Of a stretch of DNA of 64,000 bases, positions 23,792 to 33,439 are shown one piece after another; position 1 is the first letter of the stretch, and each line of letters starts with the position of its first letter. The position numbers and the translations under genes were made by a program. The stretch is taken from the NCBI GenBank assembly GCA_019634615.1, contig JAHCAZ010000009.1, positions 55,490 to 119,489 of the forward strand. Reading direction: 5' to 3'. The notes under the pieces were generated by a model, which did not search any database, was not told where the DNA came from, and worked only from the letters and a program-made list of their open reading frames with translations. The stretch comes from Opitutaceae bacterium. Its GTDB lineage: Bacteria > Verrucomicrobiota > Verrucomicrobiia > Opitutales > Opitutaceae.

Positions 23792-25924
23792 TCAGTTCAG
23801 CCCGCGGCGTTCGAGGAGGGGCTTGATGACCGGGTCGGCGCCGCGGAAGGTGCGGTAGAGGTCCATGGCCTCGCCGCTGCTGCCGCGGGAGAGGACGGTC
23901 TGGCGGTAGTGCTCGCCGTTCTTGCGGGTGAGGCCGCCATTCTCCTTGAACCATTCAACCGTGTCGGCATCGAGCACCTCGCTCCAGAGGTACGAGTAGT
24001 AGCCGGCCGCGTAGTCGTTGCCGGTGAAGATGTGGGAGAAATAGGTGCTGCGGTAGCGCGGCGGCACGGGGGCGAAGTCCACGCCGGCTTTCTTCAGCGC
24101 GGCGGCCTCGAAGGCGAGCACGCCATCGGCGGCGGGGACCTCGCCGGCCTTCACCTGGTGCCAGGCCTGGTCGAGGAGGCTGGCGGCGAGGTATTCGGTG
24201 GTGGCGTAGCCCTGGTTGAACTTGCGGGCGGCCATGACCTTCCTGAGCAGTTCCGGCGGGAGCGGCTCATGGGTCTGGTAGTGCTTGGCGTAGTTGGCCA
24301 GCACCTCGGGCCAGGCGGCCCACATCTCGAAGGCCTGCGAGGGGAACTCGACGAAGTCGCGCGGCACGTTGGTGCCGGCGAAGCGCGGGTACTTCACGTT
24401 GGAGAACATGCCATGCAGGGCGTGGCCGAACTCGTGGAAGGTCGTCGTGACCTCGTCGAAGGTGAGGAGCGTGGGCTCGCCCGCCGGGGGCTTCGGGACG
24501 TTGAGATGGTTGCCGACGACCGCGGTCTGGCCGAGGAGGTGCGACTGGGTGACGTACTCGTTCATCCACGCGCCGCCGCGTTTCGAGGACCGGGCGTACA
24601 TGTCGACGATGAAGAACGCGAGGTGCGAGCCGTCCTCGTTGAAGATCTCGAAGACCTGCGTGTCCGGGTGGTACTTCGGCAGGTCGGTGCGCTCCTTGAA
24701 GGTGATGCCGAAGAGTTTCGTGGCGGCGAAGAACACGCCGTCCTGGATGACGCGGTTCATCTCGAAGTACGGGCGGATCTGCGATTCGTCGAAGGCGTAG
24801 CGGGCGGCGCGGACCTTCTCGGCGTAGAGATCCCAGTCGGCCGCGGTCACGGTGAAGCCGCCCTGCTCGGCGTCGATGATCGCCTGGATGTCGGCGGCCT
24901 CCTTGCGGGCGTTGGCGACGGCCGGCTTGGCGAGGTCGGTGAGGAGCTTGTTGATCGTGGCGACGCTGCCGGCGGTCTGCTCGGCGGCCTGGTAGGCGGC
25001 GTAGTTCTCGTAGCCGAGGAGCGTGGCGAGCTCGGCGCGGATCGCGGCGATGCGGGCGACGATGGCGCGGTTGTCGTAGTCGCCGCCGTGGCTGCCGCGG
25101 TCGAGCGACGCCTGCATCAGGCGTTCGCGCGTGGGCCGGTGGGTGAGGGTGGAGAGGGGCGGCTGGCCGGTGGTGTTGAGGAGGCGGAGGAGGTATCTGC
25201 CCTCGTGGCCGGCGTCGGTCGCGGCCTTGGCGGCGGCCTGGATCTCGGCGTCCGACAGGCCGGCGAGCTCCTCGCGCGTGGCGACGACGATGCCGTCGGC
25301 GTTCTTTTCCTTCAGGACGTTCTGGGTGAACGCGGTCAGGAGGCTGGCGAGCTCGGCGTTGAGGTTGGTGAGGCGGGTCTTGCCGTTGTCGGCGAGCAGG
25401 GCGCCGGCGCGGGTGAAGTCCTTGTAGTAGCGGTCGAGCAGCCGGGCCGACTCGGGATCGAGGCCGAGCTGGGCCTGGGTGTCGAAGAGCGCGCGGATGC
25501 GGGCGAAGAGCGCGGGGTTGAGGCGGATGGCGTCGCGATGAGCGGAGAGGCGCGGGGCCATCTCGGTCTCGATCTGCTGCATCTGCTCGTTGGAGATAGT
25601 GCCGGAGAGGTTGTCGAAAATGGCGGCGACGCGGTTGAGCGTCTGGCCGGATTTCTCGAGGGCGACGATGGTGTTCTCGAACGTGGCCGGCTGGGGATTG
25701 CGGACGATGGCTTCCACCTCCGCGAGCTGCTCGGCCATGCCCCGCTCGTAGGCCGGGATGAAGTGCTCTTCCCTGATCAGGTCAAAGCGCGGGAACTGGC
25801 CGGGCAGGGTGCTGGGTGTGAAGAGCGGGTTGGCATTCATGGCGTTCGGGGTGTCCGCATGCGCCGACGCGGAGAGTGCGAGGGCGAGGACGGCGGAGAG
25901 GACGGTGATAACCTGAAGTTTCAT
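23792..25924 (-). CDS. dcp: M3-family peptidyl-dipeptidase, exported
   Basis: 710 aa. Zinc motif HEFGHALHGMFSNVKYP near residue 495, with the third ligand region in PRDFVEFPSQAFEMWA. C-terminal GNDYAAGYYSYLWSEVLDAD is typical of Dcp rather than OpdA. It carries a signal peptide (ITVLSAVLALALSASAHA), so it works in the periplasm, unlike the cytoplasmic E. coli enzyme. Likely trims oligopeptides before peptidase T processes imported products. Confidence 0.92.
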   Translation of the reverse strand: MKLQVITVLSAVLALALSASAHADTPNAMNANPLFTPSTLPGQFPRFDLIREEHFIPAYERGMAEQLAEVEAIVRNPQPATFENTIVALEKSGQTLNRVAAIFDNLSGTISNEQMQQIETEMAPRLSAHRDAIRLNPALFARIRALFDTQAQLGLDPESARLLDRYYKDFTRAGALLADNGKTRLTNLNAELASLLTAFTQNVLKEKNADGIVVATREELAGLSDAEIQAAAKAATDAGHEGRYLLRLLNTTGQPPLSTLTHRPTRERLMQASLDRGSHGGDYDNRAIVARIAAIRAELATLLGYENYAAYQAAEQTAGSVATINKLLTDLAKPAVANARKEAADIQAIIDAEQGGFTVTAADWDLYAEKVRAARYAFDESQIRPYFEMNRVIQDGVFFAATKLFGITFKERTDLPKYHPDTQVFEIFNEDGSHLAFFIVDMYARSSKRGGAWMNEYVTQSHLLGQTAVVGNHLNVPKPPAGEPTLLTFDEVTTTFHEFGHALHGMFSNVKYPRFAGTNVPRDFVEFPSQAFEMWAAWPEVLANYAKHYQTHEPLPPELLRKVMAARKFNQGYATTEYLAASLLDQAWHQVKAGEVPAADGVLAFEAAALKKAGVDFAPVPPRYRSTYFSHIFTGNDYAAGYYSYLWSEVLDADTVEWFKENGGLTRKNGEHYRQTVLSRGSSGEAMDLYRTFRGADPVIKPLLERRGLN

Positions 25925-26039
25925 GGGTGGTGCGAAGGGGAATAATTGGCCGAAAACCTTGAGGGGATATCCGGGCGGTGCAAGAGCGGGGGTAGGGATG
26001 GTCCAAATGGGCGATAAACGGCCGAACCGAATCCGTGGT

Positions 26040-26717
26040 TCAAATTCCGCCTTCGCGTGGACGCTTTTCGGCCAAGGCGGCGAGGAGGTCCGGGAAGACG
26101 GAGCGGATCGGCGAATCCTGCAGGAATTCCTGGGCCGCGGCCTTCTTGCCGCGGGCGCAGAGGCTGGCGTACACGTGCAGCTCGAATTGGTGGCGGAGCG
26201 TCGCCGCGGCCGCGTCGAGGCGCAATGACTCGAGGAGAAAGATCAGGGACTCGGCGGTCGAGAACTGGGCCGGGCCCTGCTGGACGCGGAGCCAGTAGCG
26301 GCTGGTGCCGGTCATGGGCAGGGCCACGCGGCGGCCCCACTGGCCGGTGCCGCGCAGCAGCTCGAGGGCCTGTTTCCAGCTGCCGTCGAGCAGCAGCACC
26401 TGGACGCGCGCGGGGTCGGCGGCGGCGGGCGGCGGGTCACCGAGGGGATGGAGCACCCAGAGCTCGCGTCCCGGGCGGGCGACCGCCGCGCGGGCCGGCA
26501 GGCCGGCGCGGCCGATGCGGTGCACGCGCGTCCCGGGCACCACGCGGTCGATCAGGTGCCCCGTGCTGCTGGGCCGGTGCGCCTCCTCGGCGTGCATGAG
26601 GATGTCGACCGCCAGCGGGAGCGCGACCGATTGCAGCCCCGCGCACACGCACCACCGCGGCGGCAGCAGGCACCGCCCGCAGCGCGGCGCGCCGTTGCGT
26701 ACAACACTCCGAGGCAT
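26040..26717 (-). CDS. DTW-domain tRNA-uridine aminocarboxypropyltransferase
   Basis: 225 aa. N-terminal CxxC pair in CGRCLLPPRWCVCAG, HAEEAHRPSSTGHLI, the DTW-type block VLLLDGSWKQALEL (DGSW instead of the usual DGTW) and FSTAESLIFLLE. Family members such as TapT/DTWD add the acp group from S-adenosylmethionine to tRNA uridine. Start at the ATG 26715-26717 just before the cysteine cluster. Cytoplasmic. The frame runs open upstream, but that section overlaps the membrane protein gene and has no family similarity. Confidence 0.85.
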   Translation of the reverse strand: MPRSVVRNGAPRCGRCLLPPRWCVCAGLQSVALPLAVDILMHAEEAHRPSSTGHLIDRVVPGTRVHRIGRAGLPARAAVARPGRELWVLHPLGDPPPAAADPARVQVLLLDGSWKQALELLRGTGQWGRRVALPMTGTSRYWLRVQQGPAQFSTAESLIFLLESLRLDAAAATLRHQFELHVYASLCARGKKAAAQEFLQDSPIRSVFPDLLAALAEKRPREGGI

Positions 26718-26767
26718 CGGCGCAGCGTCGACCAAACGCGGGGCCGGGGAAACCAAAAACTGCGCGG

Positions 26768-27220
26768 TCAGCGCGGGCCCGGCCCGTCGCGCGCGCCGAG
26801 CCGGCGGCGGAGGTTGGCGGCGTCGAACCGGAGGCGCGCCTCGGCGATCGCCCGCTGCGCCGTCTCGAGCTCGAGGCGGCGCGGGCTCCGCAGGGCCGCG
26901 ATGGCCCGGCCCCCGGCGTGAATGTAGAGGCAGTGCACCTTGTAGCCGAATCCGGCGATGGCCATCAGGATGAGGATCAGCAGCGAAAGGGCCACGCCGG
27001 TCGTGGGGAAATACGGGCCGTAGAGGCGCGTGCCCATGAACGAGACGAACGACAGCGGCAGCAGCCCGGCGAGCCCGGCGATGCCGACGCTGACCAGCGG
27101 CCTGACCTCCTCGATCTGGGTGGAAACCACCCCGGCATGGGCGAACGACTCCGGTCCGATCGTGATCCTGACGGTGGTGACGACGAGCTGTTGCTGCTGG
27201 AAAAGGACGCGCTCGATCAT
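26768..27220 (-). CDS. Small membrane protein, DUF6232-like
   Basis: 150 aa. N-terminal beta-strand-rich segment (VVTTVRITIGPESFAHAGVVST), two membrane helices (PLVSVGIAGLAGLLPLSFVS and GVALSLLILILMAIAGFGY) and a C-terminal amphipathic helix rich in Arg and Glu. The layout fits DUF6232-type two-helix membrane proteins, though I am not certain of the family. Overlaps the upstream DUF2726 gene by ATGA (27217-27220), indicating translational coupling. Confidence 0.6.
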   Translation of the reverse strand: MIERVLFQQQQLVVTTVRITIGPESFAHAGVVSTQIEEVRPLVSVGIAGLAGLLPLSFVSFMGTRLYGPYFPTTGVALSLLILILMAIAGFGYKVHCLYIHAGGRAIAALRSPRRLELETAQRAIAEARLRFDAANLRRRLGARDGPGPR

Positions 27221-27753
27221 GCTTGCACCGGCTCCTGGAGGCGGGCGCGGGCGAGGCCGGCGTCGATTTGCCGATGCAGCACCCGCAGGTCGTAGCCGGA
27301 GCGCACCGGCAGGCGCAGCACGGGCAGGCCCGTGGCCGTGCAGACGGTCCCGATGAAGGCATCGGATTCAGGCAGATCCTCCTCATCCGTGGCCCGACGG
27401 TCCAGCTCCAGGGCCAGGAGCGGGTGGCCGTCGGTCCGACGGATGAGGAGGAAATCAAAATGCGACCGCTCGATCCGGGCCTGGGCCCGCTGGCGTTCGG
27501 CCCAGGGCAGGCGGGACTTGACGGCGAGGACGGCGGCGACGCTGACCTTCGGGGCCACGTTCACATCCTCGAGGTCCAGGCTGTGGAGGGCGGCCTGCAG
27601 CGTGCGCTCGTCGGGCGAGAGGATCGCGGAGCGAAGGTAATAGGCCTCGGGCCGCGCCTCGCCCCGGTTGAGGGCGTCGCGGACCTTCAGCGTGACGCAG
27701 GCGATCCCCAGGGTGCTGAGGACGACGGCGGCAGCGATGAGCAGGGAGAGCAT
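27217..27753 (-). CDS. DUF2726-domain membrane-anchored protein
   Basis: 178 aa. One N-terminal membrane helix (LLIAAAVVLSTLGIACVTL), then SAILSPDERTLQAALHSL, VNVAPKVSVAAVLAV, RIERSHFDFLLIRRTDGHPL, ALELDRR and GTVCTATGLPVLRLPV. The HFDFLLI...ALELD and GLPVLRL order is that of DUF2726, a restriction-endonuclease-like fold, here fused to a membrane anchor. Coupled to the following DUF6232-like gene. Function unknown; a nuclease or nucleic-acid-binding role at the membrane is only a hypothesis. Confidence 0.75.
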   Translation of the reverse strand: MLSLLIAAAVVLSTLGIACVTLKVRDALNRGEARPEAYYLRSAILSPDERTLQAALHSLDLEDVNVAPKVSVAAVLAVKSRLPWAERQRAQARIERSHFDFLLIRRTDGHPLLALELDRRATDEEDLPESDAFIGTVCTATGLPVLRLPVRSGYDLRVLHRQIDAGLARARLQEPVQA

Positions 27754-27863
27754 GGCGGGCGGTTTGGCGGGACCTTACCCCGCCGAAACTGGCCTGCCCG
27801 GGCCCGGAAACAGTGCATTTTTCACCCCAATTTCAGGGGGACGGACACCCGTGAAAATGGGTG

Positions 27864-29792
27864 TTATAAATCCTTGACAGGATCGGTCGGGGACTGGCTG
27901 GCGCGCAGCCAGACGGCCATGGGCGCGAGCCCGCGGTTGTTCCAGACGGCGTAGGGAATCGCGGTGACCGGGCGCGGCTGGGCCGGGGCGGCCACCGCGT
28001 CGAGGACGAGCGTCACCACGTCGCCCAGCGGTCCGCGCTGCCGGTGCGCCCGCGCGCGGGTGCGCGGCGTGACGGTGAGCCCGGCCGGGGCGGTGCGGTT
28101 GACCTCGCCCTCGACGGCATAGACCACCGGGCCCCGCTCGAACGCCACGGCCCCGCGCACGGCCTCGACCCGGGGATGGCCGCGCACGGCGTGCACCGGC
28201 ATGGGCAGGTCGAGCTCGACGGTGTCGCCGGCGCGCCACTCGCGCGCGATCACGGCGTAGCCGGCCTCGAGCGGCGCCGCCCAGGCCTGGCCGCCGACGC
28301 GCAGCACCCAGGCGGGCGGGGCCGGGTCGCGGTAGGCGTAGAGGTCGGACGGCACCGGCCGGCCCTGGGCCCAGCCCGGGATCCGCAGGCGGAGCGTGAA
28401 GGCGACGGGCCGGGCGGGGTCGACCGTGAGGCGGATGCGCCCGTCCCAGGGATACTCGGTGGCCTGGGTGAGGCGGACGCCGGTGCCGGCGACCTCGGCC
28501 GCGCCCTCGCTGGTCGCGTAGAAATTGACGTAGAGCGACGCGTCGCGCACGGCGTAGAACCAGCCGGTGAGCGCGGCGAGCGTGCGCATGAGGTTGGGCG
28601 GGCAGCAGGCGCAGCCGAACCACGGGGCGCGGCCCGCGTGGTCGTGGTTGTTCTTCGCCGCGCCGTCGTAGGCGAGCGGGTTGGGGTAGAAGAAGCGGTC
28701 GCCGGAGAGGGAGACGCCGGAGATGAAGCCGTTGCAGGCGGTGCGCTCGATCACGTCGACGTGGGCGGCGTCGCCGGTGAACAGGAACATGCGGTGGGCC
28801 CACAGCATGAGGGCGATCGCGGCGCAGGTCTCGTTGTAGCAGGCGTTGGGCAGCTCGTAGTCGGCGCCGTAGGCCTCGCCGTGCTGGATCGGGCCGACGC
28901 CGCCGGTGAGCGAGAGCTTGCGGGTGACGACGTTGTCCCAGATGCGTCGGATGGCCTCCACGTAGGCCGCGTCGCCGCCGAGCGCGGCGACGTCGGCCAT
29001 GCCGGCGTACATGTAGTTGGCGCGCACGGCGTGGCCCACCGCCGCGGCTTGCCCCGTGACCGGCAGGTGCTGCTGGCTGTACTCGGGTCCGCCGGGGCCG
29101 CGGGCCTCGAGGAAGATCCGCGCCAGCTCGAGCCAGCGCGGGTCGCCGGTCACGCGGTGCAGCTTGGCCAGGCCCATCTCGATGACCTGGTGACCCGGCG
29201 CGATGCGGAGACGGCGGTCGCCGAAGTCGCGCCAGACGAGTTCGGCGCTCTTCAGGCAGACATCCAGGAGCGTGCGCTTGCCGGTGGCCTGGAAATGGGC
29301 GACGCCGGCCTCATAGAGATGGCCGAGGTTGTACAACTCGTGGCTGAGGTCGGGGTCCTTGCGCCAGCGCTCGGGCGCGATCCAGTCGTGCACCGGCGTG
29401 TCCGGGTGCATGGTGCGGAACGTGTAGAGATAGCCATCGGGTTCCTGGGCGGCGGCGATGCGCGCGATCCAGCCGTCGAGGCGCGCCTCGAGCGCGGGGT
29501 CGGGCTGCACGTGCAGGGCGTAGGCGATGCCCTCCATCACCTTGAACACATCCGAGTCGTCGAAGGGGTAGATCGTGACCGGCTTGTTCTGGAAGGTCGA
29601 TTCGCCCGCGGCGCGGCGGCGCAGGGTCTCGGCGGCGAGGTCGAAGTTCGTGAGCCGGCCGGTGTCCTCGCACTGCTTGATCGCGTAGGGCACCGTCACC
29701 CGCAGGTTCACCTGCTGGCGCGTGTGCCAGAATCCGCCCGTGATGCGCACGGCGGTGAACGGGACGGGGCGGATCGGGTAGTCGGCGGGCAT
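27864..29792 (-). CDS. Beta-L-arabinofuranosidase, GH127 family
   Basis: 642 aa. Family motifs: VRITGGFWHTRQQVN at the N-terminus, SDVFKVMEGIAYALH, GYLYTFRTMHPD, and the zinc/nucleophile residues in CYNETCAAIALMLW near residue 320 and FGCACCPPNLMR near residue 392 (GH127 uses a zinc-bound Cys nucleophile with a nearby Glu). It removes beta-L-arabinofuranose from plant glycans or glycoproteins. No signal peptide, so it probably processes imported oligosaccharides. Start is ATG 29790-29792 (MPADYPIRPVPF). Confidence 0.92.
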   Translation of the reverse strand: MPADYPIRPVPFTAVRITGGFWHTRQQVNLRVTVPYAIKQCEDTGRLTNFDLAAETLRRRAAGESTFQNKPVTIYPFDDSDVFKVMEGIAYALHVQPDPALEARLDGWIARIAAAQEPDGYLYTFRTMHPDTPVHDWIAPERWRKDPDLSHELYNLGHLYEAGVAHFQATGKRTLLDVCLKSAELVWRDFGDRRLRIAPGHQVIEMGLAKLHRVTGDPRWLELARIFLEARGPGGPEYSQQHLPVTGQAAAVGHAVRANYMYAGMADVAALGGDAAYVEAIRRIWDNVVTRKLSLTGGVGPIQHGEAYGADYELPNACYNETCAAIALMLWAHRMFLFTGDAAHVDVIERTACNGFISGVSLSGDRFFYPNPLAYDGAAKNNHDHAGRAPWFGCACCPPNLMRTLAALTGWFYAVRDASLYVNFYATSEGAAEVAGTGVRLTQATEYPWDGRIRLTVDPARPVAFTLRLRIPGWAQGRPVPSDLYAYRDPAPPAWVLRVGGQAWAAPLEAGYAVIAREWRAGDTVELDLPMPVHAVRGHPRVEAVRGAVAFERGPVVYAVEGEVNRTAPAGLTVTPRTRARAHRQRGPLGDVVTLVLDAVAAPAQPRPVTAIPYAVWNNRGLAPMAVWLRASQSPTDPVKDL

Positions 29793-29830
29793 GGCCGGCG
29801 TTCGCGGGATCGGCGGGGCGGCGCGCCCGC

Positions 29831-31537
29831 TCAGCTGGCCCACTCGAAGGAGGTGTTCTGCTCGATCTCCTCGATCGTGGTGAGGCCGAGGAGGACCTTC
29901 TTGAGGCCGTCGTAGCGGAGGGGCCGGTAGCCGACGCGGGCGGCGGCGCGGGTGATCTCCTGGGCGCTGCGGCCCTCGGAGATGAGCTGGCGCATTTCGT
30001 CGGTCACGAGGACGAGCTCGTGGAAGGCGACGCGGCCGTGGTAGCCGGTCCCGCGGCAATGCGGGCAGCCGCGGCCGCGGTAGAACGGGACGTCGGTGAG
30101 GCCCTCCTCCTGGAAATAGCGCAGGAGCACGTCGCGGGACGGCGTGTAGGCCTCCTTGCACTTCTCGCAGATGCGCGCGGCCAGGCGCTGGGCGAGGACG
30201 CCGATGACCGACGGGGCCACCATGTAGGGCGCGACGCCGATCTCCACGAGCCGGACGATGGCCTGCGGGGCGGTGTTGGTGTGCAGGGTGGCGAGGACGA
30301 GGTGGCCGGTCAGCGCGGCCTCGGTCGCGACCTTGGCCGTCTCGAGGTCGCGGATCTCGCCGATGAGGATGACGTCGGGGTCCTGCCGCAGGAGCGCCCG
30401 GAGCATCGTGGGGAACTTGAGGTCGATGTGCGGGTTGATCTGGCTCTGGGTGACGCCCCCGAGCTGGATTTCCACGGGATCCTCGATGGTGGTGATGTTG
30501 AGCTTCGGGTCGTTGAGCTCGTGGAGGGCGGCGTAAAGCGTCGTGGTCTTGCCGGAGCCGGTCGGGCCGGTGACGAAGAGGATGCCGTTGGGATTCTGCA
30601 CCAGCCGGCGGAAGGGCTGGAGGATGCTCTGCGAGATGAGCATCCCGTCGAGTGTCAGCATCGATCTCTTGTCCGAGGACGCGAGGATGCGGATGACGGC
30701 CTTCTCCCCGTGGATGGACGGGATGCACGAGAGGCGGAAGTGGGCCTTGCTCGTGCCGATCGCCAGCGAGAAGCGGCCGTCCTGCGGGAAGCGGTGCTCG
30801 GCGATGTTGAGGTCGCTGATGATCTTGAGGCGCGAGATCAGCGCCCGGTGGAGCTTGCGCGAGAAGGTCAGGACCTCGCGCAGGTTGCCGTCGACGCGGA
30901 AGCGGACGCGCGACTGCGTCTCCGCGGGCTCGACGTGGATGTCCGTCGCCCGCTCGCGCAGGGCGAAATGGATCAGGGTGTCGAGCACGCGCACGAGGGA
31001 CTCCGACTCGGCAAACGCGTCCATGCCCTCGGGGCTCCCGCCCAGCGAGGGCCCGCTCCGCTCGGCCTCGCCGAGGATCTCCGCGAGGGTCTGCTCGGTG
31101 CTGTACTGGATCGCGATGGCGTTCTCGATCTCGCAGGGCAGCCCGAAGACGGGGCTGACCGGCACCTGCACGATCTGGCGGAGCCGGCGCACCATTTCCT
31201 CGTCGTCGGGCCGCGCCATGGCGACGGTGAGGGTGCCGTCGATCAGGTAGAGGCCGATGGCCTTCACCTTCTGCGCGATGGCCTGGGGGATCTTCTCGAC
31301 GGCCTCCTCGGTGATCACCGAGGCGAGCACGTCCACGTAGGCGTGGCCGATGGCGGTGGCCCAGAGGCGGCAGGCCTCGTCCTTGGGCAGGAGCTTCTCG
31401 GTGATGAGGGCCTCGAGGAAGTCGAGCGTGCCGTGGCCGTGGCGGCTGGCGAGCGCGGCGGCCTCGCGCTCGAAGTCGAAGTAGGGCAGGGCGCGCAGCG
31501 CCTGCAGGAACGCCTTATTGGCGGGACTTGAGGGCAC
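29831..31537 (-). CDS. GspE/PilB-family secretion or pilus assembly ATPase
   Basis: 568 aa, GTG start inside the preceding small gene. N-terminal MshEN-like domain, then the C-terminal ATPase: ERATDIHVEPAETQSRVRFR, Walker A FVTGPTGSGKTTTLYAALHE near residue 324, Asp box TTIEDPVEIQ, QDPDVILIGEIRDLETA (Walker B), His box TGHLVLATLHTN, and a tetracysteine zinc element (CEKC and CPHC). Powers pseudopilus or type IV pilus assembly. It is the last gene of an operon with the two-component genes; no gspD/gspF partners are adjacent. Confidence 0.92.
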   Translation of the reverse strand: MPSSPANKAFLQALRALPYFDFEREAAALASRHGHGTLDFLEALITEKLLPKDEACRLWATAIGHAYVDVLASVITEEAVEKIPQAIAQKVKAIGLYLIDGTLTVAMARPDDEEMVRRLRQIVQVPVSPVFGLPCEIENAIAIQYSTEQTLAEILGEAERSGPSLGGSPEGMDAFAESESLVRVLDTLIHFALRERATDIHVEPAETQSRVRFRVDGNLREVLTFSRKLHRALISRLKIISDLNIAEHRFPQDGRFSLAIGTSKAHFRLSCIPSIHGEKAVIRILASSDKRSMLTLDGMLISQSILQPFRRLVQNPNGILFVTGPTGSGKTTTLYAALHELNDPKLNITTIEDPVEIQLGGVTQSQINPHIDLKFPTMLRALLRQDPDVILIGEIRDLETAKVATEAALTGHLVLATLHTNTAPQAIVRLVEIGVAPYMVAPSVIGVLAQRLAARICEKCKEAYTPSRDVLLRYFQEEGLTDVPFYRGRGCPHCRGTGYHGRVAFHELVLVTDEMRQLISEGRSAQEITRAAARVGYRPLRYDGLKKVLLGLTTIEEIEQNTSFEWAS

Positions 31538-31718
31538 GGCGTTTGCGGGGTTGGCTGAAGAGCTTGCCGATCTCGGCCTGGCCGAGCTTTTCCATGGCGA
31601 AGGCCTGGCTCGTGCGCTCGTGCGCGAGTTCCCGCAGGAGCTCGGGCAGCGAGTAGCGGACCTCGGTCAGGCCCGGCGTGGCCGCCGGGGCCGGCGTGGA
31701 AGCGGGCGGGGTTTTCAC
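31515..31718 (-). CDS. Small conserved-context protein, 67 aa
   Basis: Starts at GTG 31716-31718, whose last bases overlap the TGA of the response regulator (GTGA). Encodes an Ala/Pro/Thr-rich N-terminus followed by TEVRYSLPELLRELAHERTS and QAFAMEKLGQAEIGKLFSQ, two likely helices, and a basic tail (RKRRALKSRQ). It overlaps the start of the ATPase gene by 23 bp, so it is embedded in a tightly coupled operon. No family recognised; a small adaptor between the receiver protein and the ATPase would fit its position, but that is inference. Confidence 0.65.
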   Translation of the reverse strand: MKTPPASTPAPAATPGLTEVRYSLPELLRELAHERTSQAFAMEKLGQAEIGKLFSQPRKRRALKSRQ

Positions 31719-32121
31719 GTTGCGGGCGGCGGGGTGGCCTCGGGGTTCTCGAAGTTCTCGGTGATGAGCCGTTGGAGCTCCGCGAGCAGCTCGGGGTGGG
31801 GCAGGTCCTTGCGGAGGTAACCGACGGCGCCGAGGCGCAGGCAATCCTCGATCGTCTGCCGGTTGGTGAGCGAGGTGAGCATGATGACCACGGCCTCGGC
31901 ATCGGCCCGCCGGATGCGGTCGAGGGCCTGGATGCCGTCGAGGACGGGCATGCTCACGTCGAGCAGGACGAGGTCGGGGTTCTCGCGGGCGTAGGCCTCG
32001 ACCGCCTCCTGGCCGTCGCGGGCCTCGACCAGGGTCGGGCTGCCGACCTTGCGGAGCAGCAGCGCGACGAACTTGCGGATGTGGGCCTCGTCGTCGGCGA
32101 GGAGGATCTTGCCGTTGAAGG

Positions 32122-32125
<4 letters not shown>
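31715..32125 (-). CDS. Single-domain response regulator (CheY-like)
   Basis: 136 aa, only a receiver domain: acidic pocket in ILLADDEAH, phosphoacceptor Asp in DLVLLDVSMPVLDG, Thr in VIMLTSLTN and Lys in GYLRKDLPHPE. No output domain, so signal goes to a protein partner. The ATG overlaps the kinase stop codon (ATGA, 32122-32125) and its own stop overlaps the next gene's GTG. Neighbouring ATPase and small protein are the natural output candidates. Confidence 0.92.
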
Positions 32126-33225
<1,100 letters not shown>

Positions 33226-33439
33226 GCGGGCTTCCTGGCCGGGGGCGGATGAAGGCGGGCTCATGGGTGATCGGAACGCGGGAAAGGGACGCGGGGCTGG
33301 GGCACCGGCATTGGAACCGCGCCCCCCGCCGGCGTCAACCCGGCGGCGCGGCCGATGGGTAATACTGCGGATGGGGCGAGCCGGACATTGAGCTTGAGTG
33401 ACTCCCGGAGTGGGCAAGAGTGGCGGCCGACCCAACCCC

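Noticed and set aside
20490..23858. 1122-codon frame antisense to the heparinase-like and pepT genes
   Set aside because: It crosses two confident minus-strand genes, has repetitive Gly/Val/Arg composition and no recognisable domain.
27864..30728. Upstream extension of the GH127 gene
   Set aside because: Extra codons are a shifted reading of the GspE/PilB gene; GH127 proteins begin at the FTAVRITGGFW region.
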